Assembly (NCBI GenBank): GCA_963619325.1
Contig: CAVEVQ010000006.1
Location: forward strand, 1-64,000
Length of the DNA: 64,000 nt
DNA from: UBA1181 sp963619325
GTDB lineage: Bacteria; Bacteroidota; Bacteroidia; Bacteroidales; Paludibacteraceae
Direction of reading: 5' to 3'
Below the pieces are notes generated by a model. The model worked only from the letters and a program-made list of their open reading frames with translations, ran no database searches and had not been told where the DNA came from. Below are positions 35,596-44,370 of this stretch, piece by piece. Each line of letters starts with the position of its first letter. The first letter of the stretch is position 1. Position numbers and translations under genes: made by a program.

Positions 35596-37662
35596 ATGGC
35601 TACATTAGAGAAGATTAGAAGCCGTTCGGGTTTGTTGATTGCGTCTATTGCAATTGCCCTTTTGTGCTTCGTTGTTGGCGATGCTTTGAATAACTCGTCT
35701 ACTTTGTTTAACAATTCAAGAAACTCTGTTGGTGAGGTCAACGGAAAGTCTATGACTACGGGTGAGTTTCAAAAACAGGTGTCTGTCATGTCAAACGTTT
35801 TTAAAATGGCAGGGCAGTCAGTAGACGACGGTAATGTTAGAGATGCTGTTTGGAATACCTACATTCAGTCTGTTGTTTTAGGTGAGGAAGCAGAGGAAAT
35901 CGGTATGTCTGTAACTGCTGCTGAGTTAAAGGATGCAACTTTAGGGGAGCATGTGCACCCTATGCTTCGTCAGATTTCTCTTTTTACCAACGAAAATGGA
36001 CAATTTGACAAAAGCCGATTAGTGCAGGTGTTGAGCCAAATGGATCAAGAGGGAAATGAGGAACTGAAAGATTATTGGATGTTTTGGGAGAAGAGAATCT
36101 CTGAGACGATTTTGTCAGAAAAATTCACTCGTCTCGTAGAGAAGGCAATGACTGCTCCTAAGGCTGAGGTGGATTTCCTCTCAAAGGTATATTCTACAGA
36201 GAAGAAGGTTGCTTATGCTGCTAAACCTTATAGTGAGTTGGCTGACTCTCTCTTTACTCCGTCTGCTGAGGCTTTGAAAGCAAAATATGCAGAAAAGAAG
36301 GAGAGCTACAAGACAGATGGCTATAGAGTGGTAAAATGTGTTGTTTTTGATGTTCGTGCATCTCAAGAAGACTATAATCAAACTTCTGAAAAGGTAAAGG
36401 CTGCAGAGCAATACTTGAAGAATATTTCAGACGAGGAACTTCCTTACTATGTGGCTCAAGAGTCTGATGCAGAGTTCCCATTCAATCCATTCTACCGTAC
36501 GGAGAATGATATTGATATGTCATTCAGAACATTCGCATTCACTGCTGCGAAAGATTCTGTAGCTCAAACGATTTTTGATGGTAATATTTTTAAAACAGCG
36601 AAAGTTTTATCATCGGTGGTTTCACGTCCAGACTCTGTTGATGTCAGTGTGATTTTGATAGGTGGCACTTCAGTTGATGCCGCAACTAAGACCGCAGATA
36701 GTTTGTTGACTGCGTTGAAGAGCGGTTCAGATTTCAAGGAAGTGGCTGCTAAGCACTCTGCGGATCCCAATGGCCGTCAAAATGGTGGTGAATGGGGTTG
36801 GTTGAGAGAGGGCCTTTCTGGATCTGCTTCTTTTGACAGCATAGTGTTCAATGCGAAAGTTGGTGATGTTGTGAAGGTGCAGAATGAACAGGCTATCTTC
36901 TTGGTTAAGATTAATGCTGCTACTGCTCCTGTAAAGAAAGTTAGATTGGCGGAAATTGCAAATCAAGTTTTGCCAAGTGGCGACACTTATCGTTCAGTGT
37001 TTGAGAAAGCCAACTCTTTTATTGCTAAGAATAATACAGCAGCGAAGTTTGATACAGCAGCAGCTGCGGAAGGTCTGTTGGTTAGAGAACTTGGTCCGTT
37101 CACGGAGAACCAATCTAATCTTTATGTAATTGAAAACGGACGTCCGATTGTAAAGTGGGCATACGAAGCTAATTTAGGAGATGTTTGCACAAAACCTTTT
37201 GATTCAAAAGACAAATATCTTGTGGCATACGTTAGTGAGATTGTAGAGAAAGGGTATGTTCCAGAAAACAACAAACGTGTGCAGGATCAGTTGTCTGTTG
37301 CGGTTATCAAGGACATGAAAGCAGAAAAAATTAAAAGCGATTTGTCTAATGTTTCAGATTTAGCATCTGTTGGTAGAGTCGATACTGCTACTGTTTCATT
37401 GGATTTGAAAGGTGTTAGTGGTATTGGCCCTGATGCTTCTTTCATTGGTAATGCTGTAAATGCGGAGGCTGGAAAGATTACTGTTGTGAAAGGAGACAGA
37501 TCTGTTTTTGCGATTCAGGTGTTAGAGTCTAACGAGTCTTCTTTAAGTGCCGCTAAAGCGGATCGTACCAAGGAAAATGTTCGTCAGTACGTTATCAGCA
37601 ATTTGGTTGGATCCTTAATGAACGATGCGGAAGTAGAGGATACTCGTTCAAGATTTTATTAA
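35596..37662 (+). CDS. PpiD/SurA-type periplasmic peptidyl-prolyl isomerase
   Basis: This 688-residue foldase is anchored in the inner membrane by one N-terminal helix (GLLIASIAIALLCFVVGDAL). A SurA-N-like chaperone region follows (GEVNGKSMTTGEFQKQV). A parvulin domain lies at about residues 345-450, with SADPNGRQNGGEWGWLREG and KVGDVVKVQNEQAIFLVKI. A second, degenerate parvulin-like region is further on. It probably helps outer-membrane and secreted proteins fold, relevant to an organism with T9SS. A terminator follows. Confidence 0.92.
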   Translation: MATLEKIRSRSGLLIASIAIALLCFVVGDALNNSSTLFNNSRNSVGEVNGKSMTTGEFQKQVSVMSNVFKMAGQSVDDGNVRDAVWNTYIQSVVLGEEAEEIGMSVTAAELKDATLGEHVHPMLRQISLFTNENGQFDKSRLVQVLSQMDQEGNEELKDYWMFWEKRISETILSEKFTRLVEKAMTAPKAEVDFLSKVYSTEKKVAYAAKPYSELADSLFTPSAEALKAKYAEKKESYKTDGYRVVKCVVFDVRASQEDYNQTSEKVKAAEQYLKNISDEELPYYVAQESDAEFPFNPFYRTENDIDMSFRTFAFTAAKDSVAQTIFDGNIFKTAKVLSSVVSRPDSVDVSVILIGGTSVDAATKTADSLLTALKSGSDFKEVAAKHSADPNGRQNGGEWGWLREGLSGSASFDSIVFNAKVGDVVKVQNEQAIFLVKINAATAPVKKVRLAEIANQVLPSGDTYRSVFEKANSFIAKNNTAAKFDTAAAAEGLLVRELGPFTENQSNLYVIENGRPIVKWAYEANLGDVCTKPFDSKDKYLVAYVSEIVEKGYVPENNKRVQDQLSVAVIKDMKAEKIKSDLSNVSDLASVGRVDTATVSLDLKGVSGIGPDASFIGNAVNAEAGKITVVKGDRSVFAIQVLESNESSLSAAKADRTKENVRQYVISNLVGSLMNDAEVEDTRSRFY

Positions 37663-37680
37663 TAAAAGATATTAGAAAAG

Positions 37681-37716
37681 AAGGGCATAGGGATTGTATT
37701 CTCTATGCCCTTTTTT
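37681..37716 (+). terminator. Intrinsic terminator of the ppiD-like gene
   Basis: GGGCATAG (37683-37690) pairs with CTATGCCC (37703-37710), with extra inner pairs, followed by six T. Confidence 0.85.
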
Positions 37717-37737
37717 GAATTATAAGAAGGTGTGAGT

Positions 37738-38763
37738 ATGGAAGTTTTGTTAGGTAAGACCTTAAACGAACTGAAGGAGATTGCTAAGACTTTAGGTATG
37801 CCTTCGTTTGTTGGGACGCAGATAGCGGAATGGATGTATAAAAAGCGTGTCAATGATTTTGATGCGATGAAGAATATTTCTCAAAAAAATCGTCAGTTGT
37901 TGTTCCAGTCTTTTGAGGTCGGAAGGCAAGCTCCTGTTGACATGTGTGTGTCGGGGGACGGTACGAAAAAATATCTTTTTCGGGTCGGGCCGCATTTTGT
38001 GGAGACAGTTTATATTCCAGAAGGAGAGAGAGCTACTCTTTGTGTGTCCACACAGGTGGGATGTAAGATGAATTGCCAATTTTGTGCAACGGGAAAACAA
38101 GGTTTTTCGTCGCATCTGACGGTTGCGCAGATTTTAAATCAAATATTTTCCATTCCTGAAAGTGAAAGTCTTACGAATGTCGTTTTTATGGGGATGGGAG
38201 AGCCTTTTGATAACACAGACAATGTTTTGCGTACCTTAGAGATAATGACGGAAGAATATGGGATGGCATGGAGTCCGAAAAGAATTACGGTTTCAACAGT
38301 GGGCATTCTCTCTGGAATGAAACGTTTCTTGGATGAATCGAAATGCCATTTAGCGGTAAGCCTTCATAATCCAATTCCAGAAGAACGTGTTCAAATAATG
38401 CCTATACAGAAAGCCTTCCCAATTGAAAAGGTGATTGAAGAACTAAAAAGGTACGATTTTTCAGGTCAACGTCGTGTCTCTTTTGAATATACGATGTTCA
38501 AGGGAGTCAATGATCAAGCAAAACATGTCAGAGCATTACTTTCTTTGTTAAGTGGTTTAGAATGTCGCATTAATTTGATACGTTTCCATAAAGTGCCAGA
38601 AGTGCCTTTGGAAGGCTCTGACATGAAACAGATGGAATGGTTTAGAGATGCTTTGAATGCTAAAGGATTGACAACGACAATCAGAAGGTCACGAGGAGAG
38701 GATATCTTGGCTGCTTGTGGACTTCTTTCCACAAAAAAAATAGAAGATCAAAATAATAAATAG
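37738..38763 (+). CDS. rlmN: Dual-specificity RNA methyltransferase RlmN
   Basis: This radical-SAM enzyme methylates C2 of A2503 in 23S rRNA and of A37 in some tRNAs. The cluster-binding CX3CX2C is at Cys109, Cys113 and Cys116 (GCKMNCQFC). FMGMGEPFDN is the SAM-binding GMGE motif, and TIRRSRGEDILAACGLL contains the second mechanistic Cys. ATG is preferred over an in-frame GTG two codons earlier. It is two bases ahead of a DUF4837 lipoprotein gene, with likely coupled expression. Confidence 0.95.
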   Translation: MEVLLGKTLNELKEIAKTLGMPSFVGTQIAEWMYKKRVNDFDAMKNISQKNRQLLFQSFEVGRQAPVDMCVSGDGTKKYLFRVGPHFVETVYIPEGERATLCVSTQVGCKMNCQFCATGKQGFSSHLTVAQILNQIFSIPESESLTNVVFMGMGEPFDNTDNVLRTLEIMTEEYGMAWSPKRITVSTVGILSGMKRFLDESKCHLAVSLHNPIPEERVQIMPIQKAFPIEKVIEELKRYDFSGQRRVSFEYTMFKGVNDQAKHVRALLSLLSGLECRINLIRFHKVPEVPLEGSDMKQMEWFRDALNAKGLTTTIRRSRGEDILAACGLLSTKKIEDQNNK

Positions 38764-38765
38764 AA

Positions 38766-39761
38766 ATGGTTATGAAAAAAATATTTTTATTTTTAAGTTT
38801 ACTGCTTTTGTTGGTTTCGTGCGATAACAAAGGAGGAGGAGGGGTTTTGTTGCCAACAGTTACGGGGGCTTCGTTCGACTTATTAGTTGTAGGAGACCCT
38901 ACCGTTTGGAAAGACACCGCGGGTCATAAGTTGTATGATGTCTTAGACGATGATACGCCGGGATTGCCACAGTCTGAACCTCTTTTTAATCTGTCATTTA
39001 TTCCTGAGAGTCAGTTTGATAGAGTATTGAAACCTGCAAGAAACATATTGATGTATAATATAGATCCTGCGATGTATACGCAAGGTAAGGTAACCTACAA
39101 AAGAAATCGTTGGGCAAAAATTCAGGCAATCGTTCAGATAACGGCTCCAGATCAGAATGAAATGGCAAAAGTTTTGGAAGAGAAGAGGCAAGAGATAATA
39201 GACTTCTTCGTTAATATTGAATATGAGCGGACATTAGTTTTTTACAAACGTTATTTCAATGGAAAGACTCGTCAGTTGGTGAAGGACAGCGTAGGTGTTT
39301 TACTGTCTATCCCAGATTTCTTGAACAAAAGTATGGGTCAACACAATTTTGTATGGTTGTCTAATGGAAGTCTTGATTCTCGTCAGGATATTGTAGCTTA
39401 TCGTGTTCCTTATCACAATCAGACGGATTTTTCAAAGCAAAAATTGATTGCTGTAAGAGACTCTGTTATGAAACAATATATAGCAGGACCATCTGAAGGT
39501 TCTTATATGACAACTGAGGTGAAAAACTATGAACCTATAAGTAGAGAGTTGATGGTTGATAATCGTTATTGTGTAGAGATACGTGGGTTATGGAGAGTTG
39601 AGGGCGATATGATGGGTGGACCGTTTGTATCAAGATCTTATTATGATGGAAAAAATAATGATATTGTAACAATAGAAGCATTTGTGTATGCGCCACAGCA
39701 TAACAAGAGAAACAAAATGAGGTTGATGGAAGCGATTGTAGCTACTGCACAATTTGAGTAG
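38766..39761 (+). CDS. DUF4837 lipoprotein
   Basis: This is a conserved Bacteroidota lipoprotein of unknown function. The N-terminus is a strong lipoprotein signal with lipobox LVSC at about residues 16-19, followed by a Gly-rich stretch. The rest is a single soluble domain with RNILMYNIDPAMYTQGKV and LRGLWRVEGDMMGGPFVSRS-like segments conserved in the family. A second in-frame ATG two codons in is equally possible. Its adjacency to rlmN may reflect cotranscription only. Confidence 0.85.
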   Translation: MVMKKIFLFLSLLLLLVSCDNKGGGGVLLPTVTGASFDLLVVGDPTVWKDTAGHKLYDVLDDDTPGLPQSEPLFNLSFIPESQFDRVLKPARNILMYNIDPAMYTQGKVTYKRNRWAKIQAIVQITAPDQNEMAKVLEEKRQEIIDFFVNIEYERTLVFYKRYFNGKTRQLVKDSVGVLLSIPDFLNKSMGQHNFVWLSNGSLDSRQDIVAYRVPYHNQTDFSKQKLIAVRDSVMKQYIAGPSEGSYMTTEVKNYEPISRELMVDNRYCVEIRGLWRVEGDMMGGPFVSRSYYDGKNNDIVTIEAFVYAPQHNKRNKMRLMEAIVATAQFE

Positions 39762-39802
39762 GAGAGTTGCATTTAATGGACGGATTTGTCCTATTTTTAT
39801 TG

Positions 39803-39810
39803 TACTTTTG
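39803..39810 (+). promoter_or_regulatory. -7 promoter element for pdxA
   Basis: TACTTTTG matches TAnnTTTG and lies 16 bases before the chosen pdxA ATG. It falls inside the longer open frame, supporting the shorter start. Confidence 0.5.
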
Positions 39811-39826
39811 CGAAAATAAGAATGAT

Positions 39827-40900
39827 ATGGAAGAAGCGTATAAAATAAGAGTTGGTATCACACAAGGTGATATAAATGGAATTGGTTATGAGGTGATTAT
39901 CAAGACTTTGGCAGATTTGCGTGTGAATGAGTTTTGTGTGCCGATTGTCTATGGATCTTCGAAAGCTGCGGCGTATCACAGAAAAATGTTGAATATAGAA
40001 AATTTCAATTTAAATGTGATTAACACGCCGGAAGAGGCCAACTTGAAGCGTTCTAACATCATTAATTGTGGTGATGAGAATATAAAGGTAGAATTGGCGA
40101 AGTCGACAGAAGAGGCTGGAAAGGCTGCCTGTTTGGCTTTGGAGAGAGCAGCGTCTGATTTGAAGGAGGGCTTGATAGATGTGCTTGTTACTGCACCTAT
40201 CAATAAGAAAAATATTAGGTCGCAGGAGTTCCATTTTCCAGGTCATGCTGAGTTCTTGCAAGATCGTTTTTCAAAGAATGGCGAGCGGGGCTTATCTATG
40301 TTGGTGAGCGATGTGCTTAAGGTGGCGGTTGTTACTGGGCATGTTCCGCTTCGTCAGGTAGCTTCTTACATAACGCAAGATTCCATTATTAGCAAGTTAT
40401 CTGATTTGAATCATGTTCTTAAGCAAGATTTTGCCGTTCAACGTCCTCGTATCGCTGTTTTGGGTCTGAATCCTCATGCTGGCGATGGTAATGTAATGGG
40501 AGAGGAGGAAGAGGAGATTATCATTCCTGCGCTGAAAAAGGCAACGGAACAAGGAATCACTTGTTTTGGACCATATCCTGCCGATAGTTTCTTTGGTTCT
40601 GGTAGTTTCAAAAACTTTGATGCGGTCTTGGCAATGTATCACGATCAGGGTCAGGTGGCTTTTAAATGCATCGCAATGGAAAGTGGTGTCAACTATACTG
40701 CTAATTTGCCTATTATTCGTACGTCTCCTGTTCATGGAACAGCCTATGATTTAGTAGGGGTTGGAGAAGCTTCTGAAGAGTCGTTTAGAAATGCTTTGTA
40801 TTTGGCTTGCGACGTATGGAAATGTAGAAAAGAATATGAAGAGCTTACTAAAAATCAATTAAAAAAGCAAGATATTGAGATAAGTGGTCATGTGGATTAA
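39827..40900 (+). CDS. pdxA: 4-hydroxythreonine-4-phosphate dehydrogenase
   Basis: This enzyme oxidises and decarboxylates 4-phosphohydroxy-L-threonine in de novo pyridoxal 5'-phosphate synthesis. The three metal-ligand His are in FPGHAEFLQ, VVTGHVPLR and MYHDQGQVAFK. VGITQGDINGIGYEV at the N-terminus and RTSPVHGTAYDLVGVG near the C-terminus are further signatures. The start at MEEAYKIR gives about 357 residues; earlier in-frame starts include promoter sequence. A pyridoxal kinase gene is elsewhere in the window. Confidence 0.95.
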   Translation: MEEAYKIRVGITQGDINGIGYEVIIKTLADLRVNEFCVPIVYGSSKAAAYHRKMLNIENFNLNVINTPEEANLKRSNIINCGDENIKVELAKSTEEAGKAACLALERAASDLKEGLIDVLVTAPINKKNIRSQEFHFPGHAEFLQDRFSKNGERGLSMLVSDVLKVAVVTGHVPLRQVASYITQDSIISKLSDLNHVLKQDFAVQRPRIAVLGLNPHAGDGNVMGEEEEEIIIPALKKATEQGITCFGPYPADSFFGSGSFKNFDAVLAMYHDQGQVAFKCIAMESGVNYTANLPIIRTSPVHGTAYDLVGVGEASEESFRNALYLACDVWKCRKEYEELTKNQLKKQDIEISGHVD

Positions 40901-40945
40901 TATTCTATGATAAAGTAAGATAAACAAGTTTTTGGTAAAGGAGCA

Positions 40946-41752
40946 ATGAGTAAAGAGAAGATAATCGTAGACTTCCATGCTCACATTTATCCAGCTAAAA
41001 TAGCGGACAAGGCGAGTTGTGCTATTGGCGATTTCTACGATATAAAAATGCGGTATTGTGGTAGTCCTGAGTTATTGTTGGAGAGTGGACGAAAAATCGG
41101 TGTGAAATATTACATAGTTCACTCTACGGCAACCAAGGCGTCTCAGGTAGAGTCTATCAATAATTACATTATCGGAGAGACGAACCAACATCCTGAATTT
41201 GTTGGTTTTGGAACTATCCATCCCGATTATGAGAATTATGAAGCGGAGTTGATACGCATAAAGGAAGCAGGTTTGCGTGGAATCAAACTGCATCCTGACT
41301 TTCAGAAGTTTGCTGTTGACACTCCGGCTATGGACGATATTTATGATGTTATTGCGAATTTAAAAATGCCAATTCTGGTTCATGCGGGTGATTATCGCTA
41401 CGACTATTCTGGTCCAAAGCGTGTGTTGCATGTTTTGCAGAAACATCCTGATCTAATTGTCGTTGCCGCTCATTTTGGTGGCTACACTCAATGGAGTGAA
41501 TCGCAAAAGTATTTGGTGGGTCAGAATGTTTATTTTGACACTTCCAGTAGCCTTTGGCAGTTGCCTATTGAACAGGCGATGGAGATGATACACGCTCATG
41601 GGGCGGATAAATTTTTGTTCGGTTCGGACTATCCTATGTGGGATCACGAGGACGAGCTATACAATCGTTTTAATAAACTGCCTTTGACAGAGGAGGAGCG
41701 AGATCTTATTCTCTATAAAAATGCTTATCGTCTGTTGGGCATTAATGAGTAG
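40946..41752 (+). CDS. Amidohydrolase-family (TIM-barrel) hydrolase
   Basis: This is a metal-dependent hydrolase or decarboxylase of the amidohydrolase-2 group. DFHAHIYP supplies the HxH metal site, PILVHAGDYRYD and VVAAHFGGY give two further His, and FGSDYPMWDH gives the catalytic Asp. The 268-residue size fits the compact ACMSD-like clade. The substrate cannot be inferred. It lies between pdxA and mnmA on the same strand with gaps of about 40 bases. Confidence 0.87.
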   Translation: MSKEKIIVDFHAHIYPAKIADKASCAIGDFYDIKMRYCGSPELLLESGRKIGVKYYIVHSTATKASQVESINNYIIGETNQHPEFVGFGTIHPDYENYEAELIRIKEAGLRGIKLHPDFQKFAVDTPAMDDIYDVIANLKMPILVHAGDYRYDYSGPKRVLHVLQKHPDLIVVAAHFGGYTQWSESQKYLVGQNVYFDTSSSLWQLPIEQAMEMIHAHGADKFLFGSDYPMWDHEDELYNRFNKLPLTEEERDLILYKNAYRLLGINE

Positions 41753-41788
41753 GGCTCATTTTATATATGACTGTTACACAATAATTTT

Positions 41789-42850
41789 ATGGAAGTTGCA
41801 GTATTAGTGTCTGGTGGAGTGGATAGTTCGGTTGTTGTTCACTTGCTAAAAGAACAGGGATACGATATCCATTTGTTCTATATCAAGATTGGTATGAATG
41901 CCGATGGATTCACGGATTGCTCGGTGGATGACGACATTGAATTGTGTCAAATGATTGCCGCTAAGTATGGTGCGCCGTTGGATATCATTCCTTTGCATGA
42001 CGAGTATTGGAGTAATGTGGTGCAATATACGATAGATAAGGTGAAAGTCGGACTGACGCCTAACCCTGATGTGATGTGCAATAAGTTGATTAAATTTGGC
42101 TGCTTTGAAGAGAAAGTGGGTCATCTTTTTGATAAAACTGCTACTGGACATTATGCGACAACATCTATTATTGATAACTTGACTTATTTGTCGACTGCCG
42201 TTGATCCTGTGAAAGATCAGACTGATTTCTTGGGGCAAATCACCAATGTACAGGTTTCCAAATTGATGTTTCCTATCGGTAATCTGATGAAGCATGAGGT
42301 TCGTGATATTGCGAAGGATGCAAAGATTCCAACAGCCTATCGAAAGGATAGTCAGGGAATCTGTTTCTTAGGAAAAATCAACTACAACGACTTCATTCGT
42401 AAATATTTAGGTGAAAAGGAGGGAAAAATCGTTGAGTTGGAGACGGGAAAAGTGTTAGGAAAGCATAAGGGCTTTTGGTTTCATACCATAGGACAGCGAA
42501 AAGGTTTAGGTTTGAGTGGTGGTCCGTGGTATGTGGTGAAGAAAGACACGCAAGAGAATGTCGTTTATGTTTCATGTGGTTATGACACTGCGATGCAATA
42601 TGGAGACACTTTCCTTATAAAGGATATGCATTACATCACAAAAGACTTGTTGGGCGAATGTAGAGAGACTGATATAACTATAAAAATCCGACATACACCA
42701 GAGTTCACGAAAGCCAAGATAACTAAACAAGGTGAACGTTATCTCATTCATGCGGATGAAATGTTGCAAGGAATTGCTCCTGGACAATTTTGTGTGGTTT
42801 ACGATGAAAACCACCACCTTTGCTTAGGAAGTGGCGAGATAACCCTTTAA
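41789..42850 (+). CDS. mnmA: tRNA-specific 2-thiouridylase MnmA
   Basis: This enzyme adds sulfur at C2 of the wobble uridine in tRNA-Lys, -Glu and -Gln. The PP-loop SGGVDSS is at residues 8-14. The nucleophilic Cys is Cys97 in NPDVMCNKLIKFG, and the persulfide Cys is Cys192 in DSQGICFLG. HTIGQRKGLGLSGGPWYV is the conserved central motif. At 353 residues it is of normal length, and it ends at a strong terminator facing pgk. Confidence 0.95.
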   Translation: MEVAVLVSGGVDSSVVVHLLKEQGYDIHLFYIKIGMNADGFTDCSVDDDIELCQMIAAKYGAPLDIIPLHDEYWSNVVQYTIDKVKVGLTPNPDVMCNKLIKFGCFEEKVGHLFDKTATGHYATTSIIDNLTYLSTAVDPVKDQTDFLGQITNVQVSKLMFPIGNLMKHEVRDIAKDAKIPTAYRKDSQGICFLGKINYNDFIRKYLGEKEGKIVELETGKVLGKHKGFWFHTIGQRKGLGLSGGPWYVVKKDTQENVVYVSCGYDTAMQYGDTFLIKDMHYITKDLLGECRETDITIKIRHTPEFTKAKITKQGERYLIHADEMLQGIAPGQFCVVYDENHHLCLGSGEITL

Positions 42851-42872
42851 GTTGCTCCTTTGGTAAAGACTA

Positions 42873-42902
42873 TAAGCCTATGGTATTACATAGGCTTTTT
42901 TT
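42873..42902 (+). terminator. Intrinsic terminator of mnmA
   Basis: AAGCCTATG (42874-42882) pairs with CATAGGCTT (42889-42897) around a 6-base loop, followed by T. Confidence 0.85.
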
Positions 42903-42923
42903 GTATAATACATTGAACATAAA

Positions 42924-42957
42924 GTAAAAAAATGGGTACGTTGAAAACGTACCCATT
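42924..42957 (-). terminator. Intrinsic terminator of pgk
   Basis: On the minus strand, a perfect 12-bp stem (42946-42957 with 42931-42942) has a 3-base loop and is followed by a T run. Confidence 0.87.
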
Positions 42958-42978
42958 CAAATTCTATACTATGAAAAA

Positions 42979-44232
42979 TTATTTTCCACGGATAGCTTCG
43001 ATACCTGGAAGAACCTTACCCTCCATGTACTCCAACATTGCACCACCACCAGTTGAAACGTAGCTAACTTTGTCAGCCAACTTGTTCTTGTTGATAGCTG
43101 CAACTGAGTCTCCACCTCCAATCAAAGTGAAGGCACCATTCTTTTGAGTTGCGGCAGCAACTGCCTGTGCTACAGCAGAAGTTCCTTTAGCGAACTTGTC
43201 CATCTCGAACACTCCCATAGGACCATTCCAAAGAACTGTCTTAGAGTTAGAGATAACGTCAGAGAATACCTTGATAGACTCTTCTGCGATATCCAATCCC
43301 ATCCAACCGTCTGGGGTTTCGTTAGTCTTAGACACGTTAGTGTTAGCGTTAGCGTCGAACTTGTCTGCGTTCACAGCGTCGATAGGCAAGAATACCTTAA
43401 CACCCTTAGCCTTTGCCTTGTTCAATACTTCTAATGCAACATCCAACTTGTCCTCCTCGCAAAGTGAGTTTCCAATCTTACCTCCTTGAGCCTTAACGAA
43501 TGTGTAAGTCATACCGCCACCGATGATGAGGTTGTCTACACGGTCGAGCAAGTTCTCTATAATCATGATTTTGTCCGATACCTTTGCTCCACCCATGATT
43601 GCGGTGAATGGTCTCTGAGCCTCGTTCAATACCTTGTCCATAGCCTTCAACTCGTTATTGATCAAGAAACCGAACATCTTGTTATGCTCGTCGAAGTAGT
43701 CGGCGATAACGGCTGTTGAACCATGTTTACGGTGAGCTGTTCCGAATGCATCGTTTACATATACATCAGCGTATGAAGCGAGTTTCTTAGCGAAATCTTT
43801 CTGTGCAGCCTTAAGAGCCTTTTTAGCCTCATCGTACTTAGGATCTTCCTTTTCCATACGTGGTTTTCCTTCTTCTTCTGCGTAGAAACGGAGGTTCTCT
43901 AAGAGAAGAATTTCACCTGGCTTGAGGTTCTTTGCTTGTTCGTCTGCTTTCATGCAGTCGTCGCAAAATTGAATCTTTCCTAAGTATTTCTCAATTGCAG
44001 GAACGATTTGCTTCAAAGAGAATTTTGGATCTGGATTTTGCTTTGGACGACCCATGTGAGACATCAAAATTGCAGCTCCACCATCAGCGATGATTTTTTT
44101 GATTGTTGGAAGTGCTCCGCGGATACGAGTGTCATCACTAACTTCTCCTGTCTCCTTGTTCAATGGAACGTTGAAGTCCACGCGAACAATTGCCTTCTTT
44201 CCGGCAAAATTGAAATTGTCAATTAGTTGCAT
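42979..44232 (-). CDS. pgk: Phosphoglycerate kinase
   Basis: This enzyme makes ATP from 1,3-bisphosphoglycerate and ADP in glycolysis. RVDFNVPLN at the N-terminus is the substrate-binding signature, AILMSHMGRPKQ and LLENLRFYAEEEG follow, and WNGPMGVFEMDKFAKGT with TLIGGGDSVAAINK forms the nucleotide side. The 417-residue length is normal. It is a single-gene transcript with its own -7 element and terminator. Confidence 0.98.
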   Translation of the reverse strand: MQLIDNFNFAGKKAIVRVDFNVPLNKETGEVSDDTRIRGALPTIKKIIADGGAAILMSHMGRPKQNPDPKFSLKQIVPAIEKYLGKIQFCDDCMKADEQAKNLKPGEILLLENLRFYAEEEGKPRMEKEDPKYDEAKKALKAAQKDFAKKLASYADVYVNDAFGTAHRKHGSTAVIADYFDEHNKMFGFLINNELKAMDKVLNEAQRPFTAIMGGAKVSDKIMIIENLLDRVDNLIIGGGMTYTFVKAQGGKIGNSLCEEDKLDVALEVLNKAKAKGVKVFLPIDAVNADKFDANANTNVSKTNETPDGWMGLDIAEESIKVFSDVISNSKTVLWNGPMGVFEMDKFAKGTSAVAQAVAAATQKNGAFTLIGGGDSVAAINKNKLADKVSYVSTGGGAMLEYMEGKVLPGIEAIRGK

Positions 44233-44280
44233 AGTACTATTTTTTTAAAAGAATTTTTGTCTTTTCAATTTTTCTTATTG

Positions 44281-44288
44281 CAAATATA
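44281..44288 (-). promoter_or_regulatory. -7 promoter element for pgk
   Basis: The minus strand reads TATATTTG, a full match to TAnnTTTG, 49 bases before the pgk ATG. Confidence 0.5.
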
Positions 44289-44325
44289 AGAATTTTTGCG
44301 AGTTCTAATGTAACGTTATACAAAG

Positions 44326-44361
44326 AAAAGAAAGAGGGCGAATTCGTATTCGCCCTCTTTC
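44326..44361 (-). terminator. Intrinsic terminator of the T9SS esterase transcript
   Basis: A perfect 13-bp GC-rich stem (44349-44361 with 44330-44342) has a 6-base loop and is followed on the minus strand by a T-rich stretch. Confidence 0.82.
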
Positions 44362-44370
44362 TCATAGTTC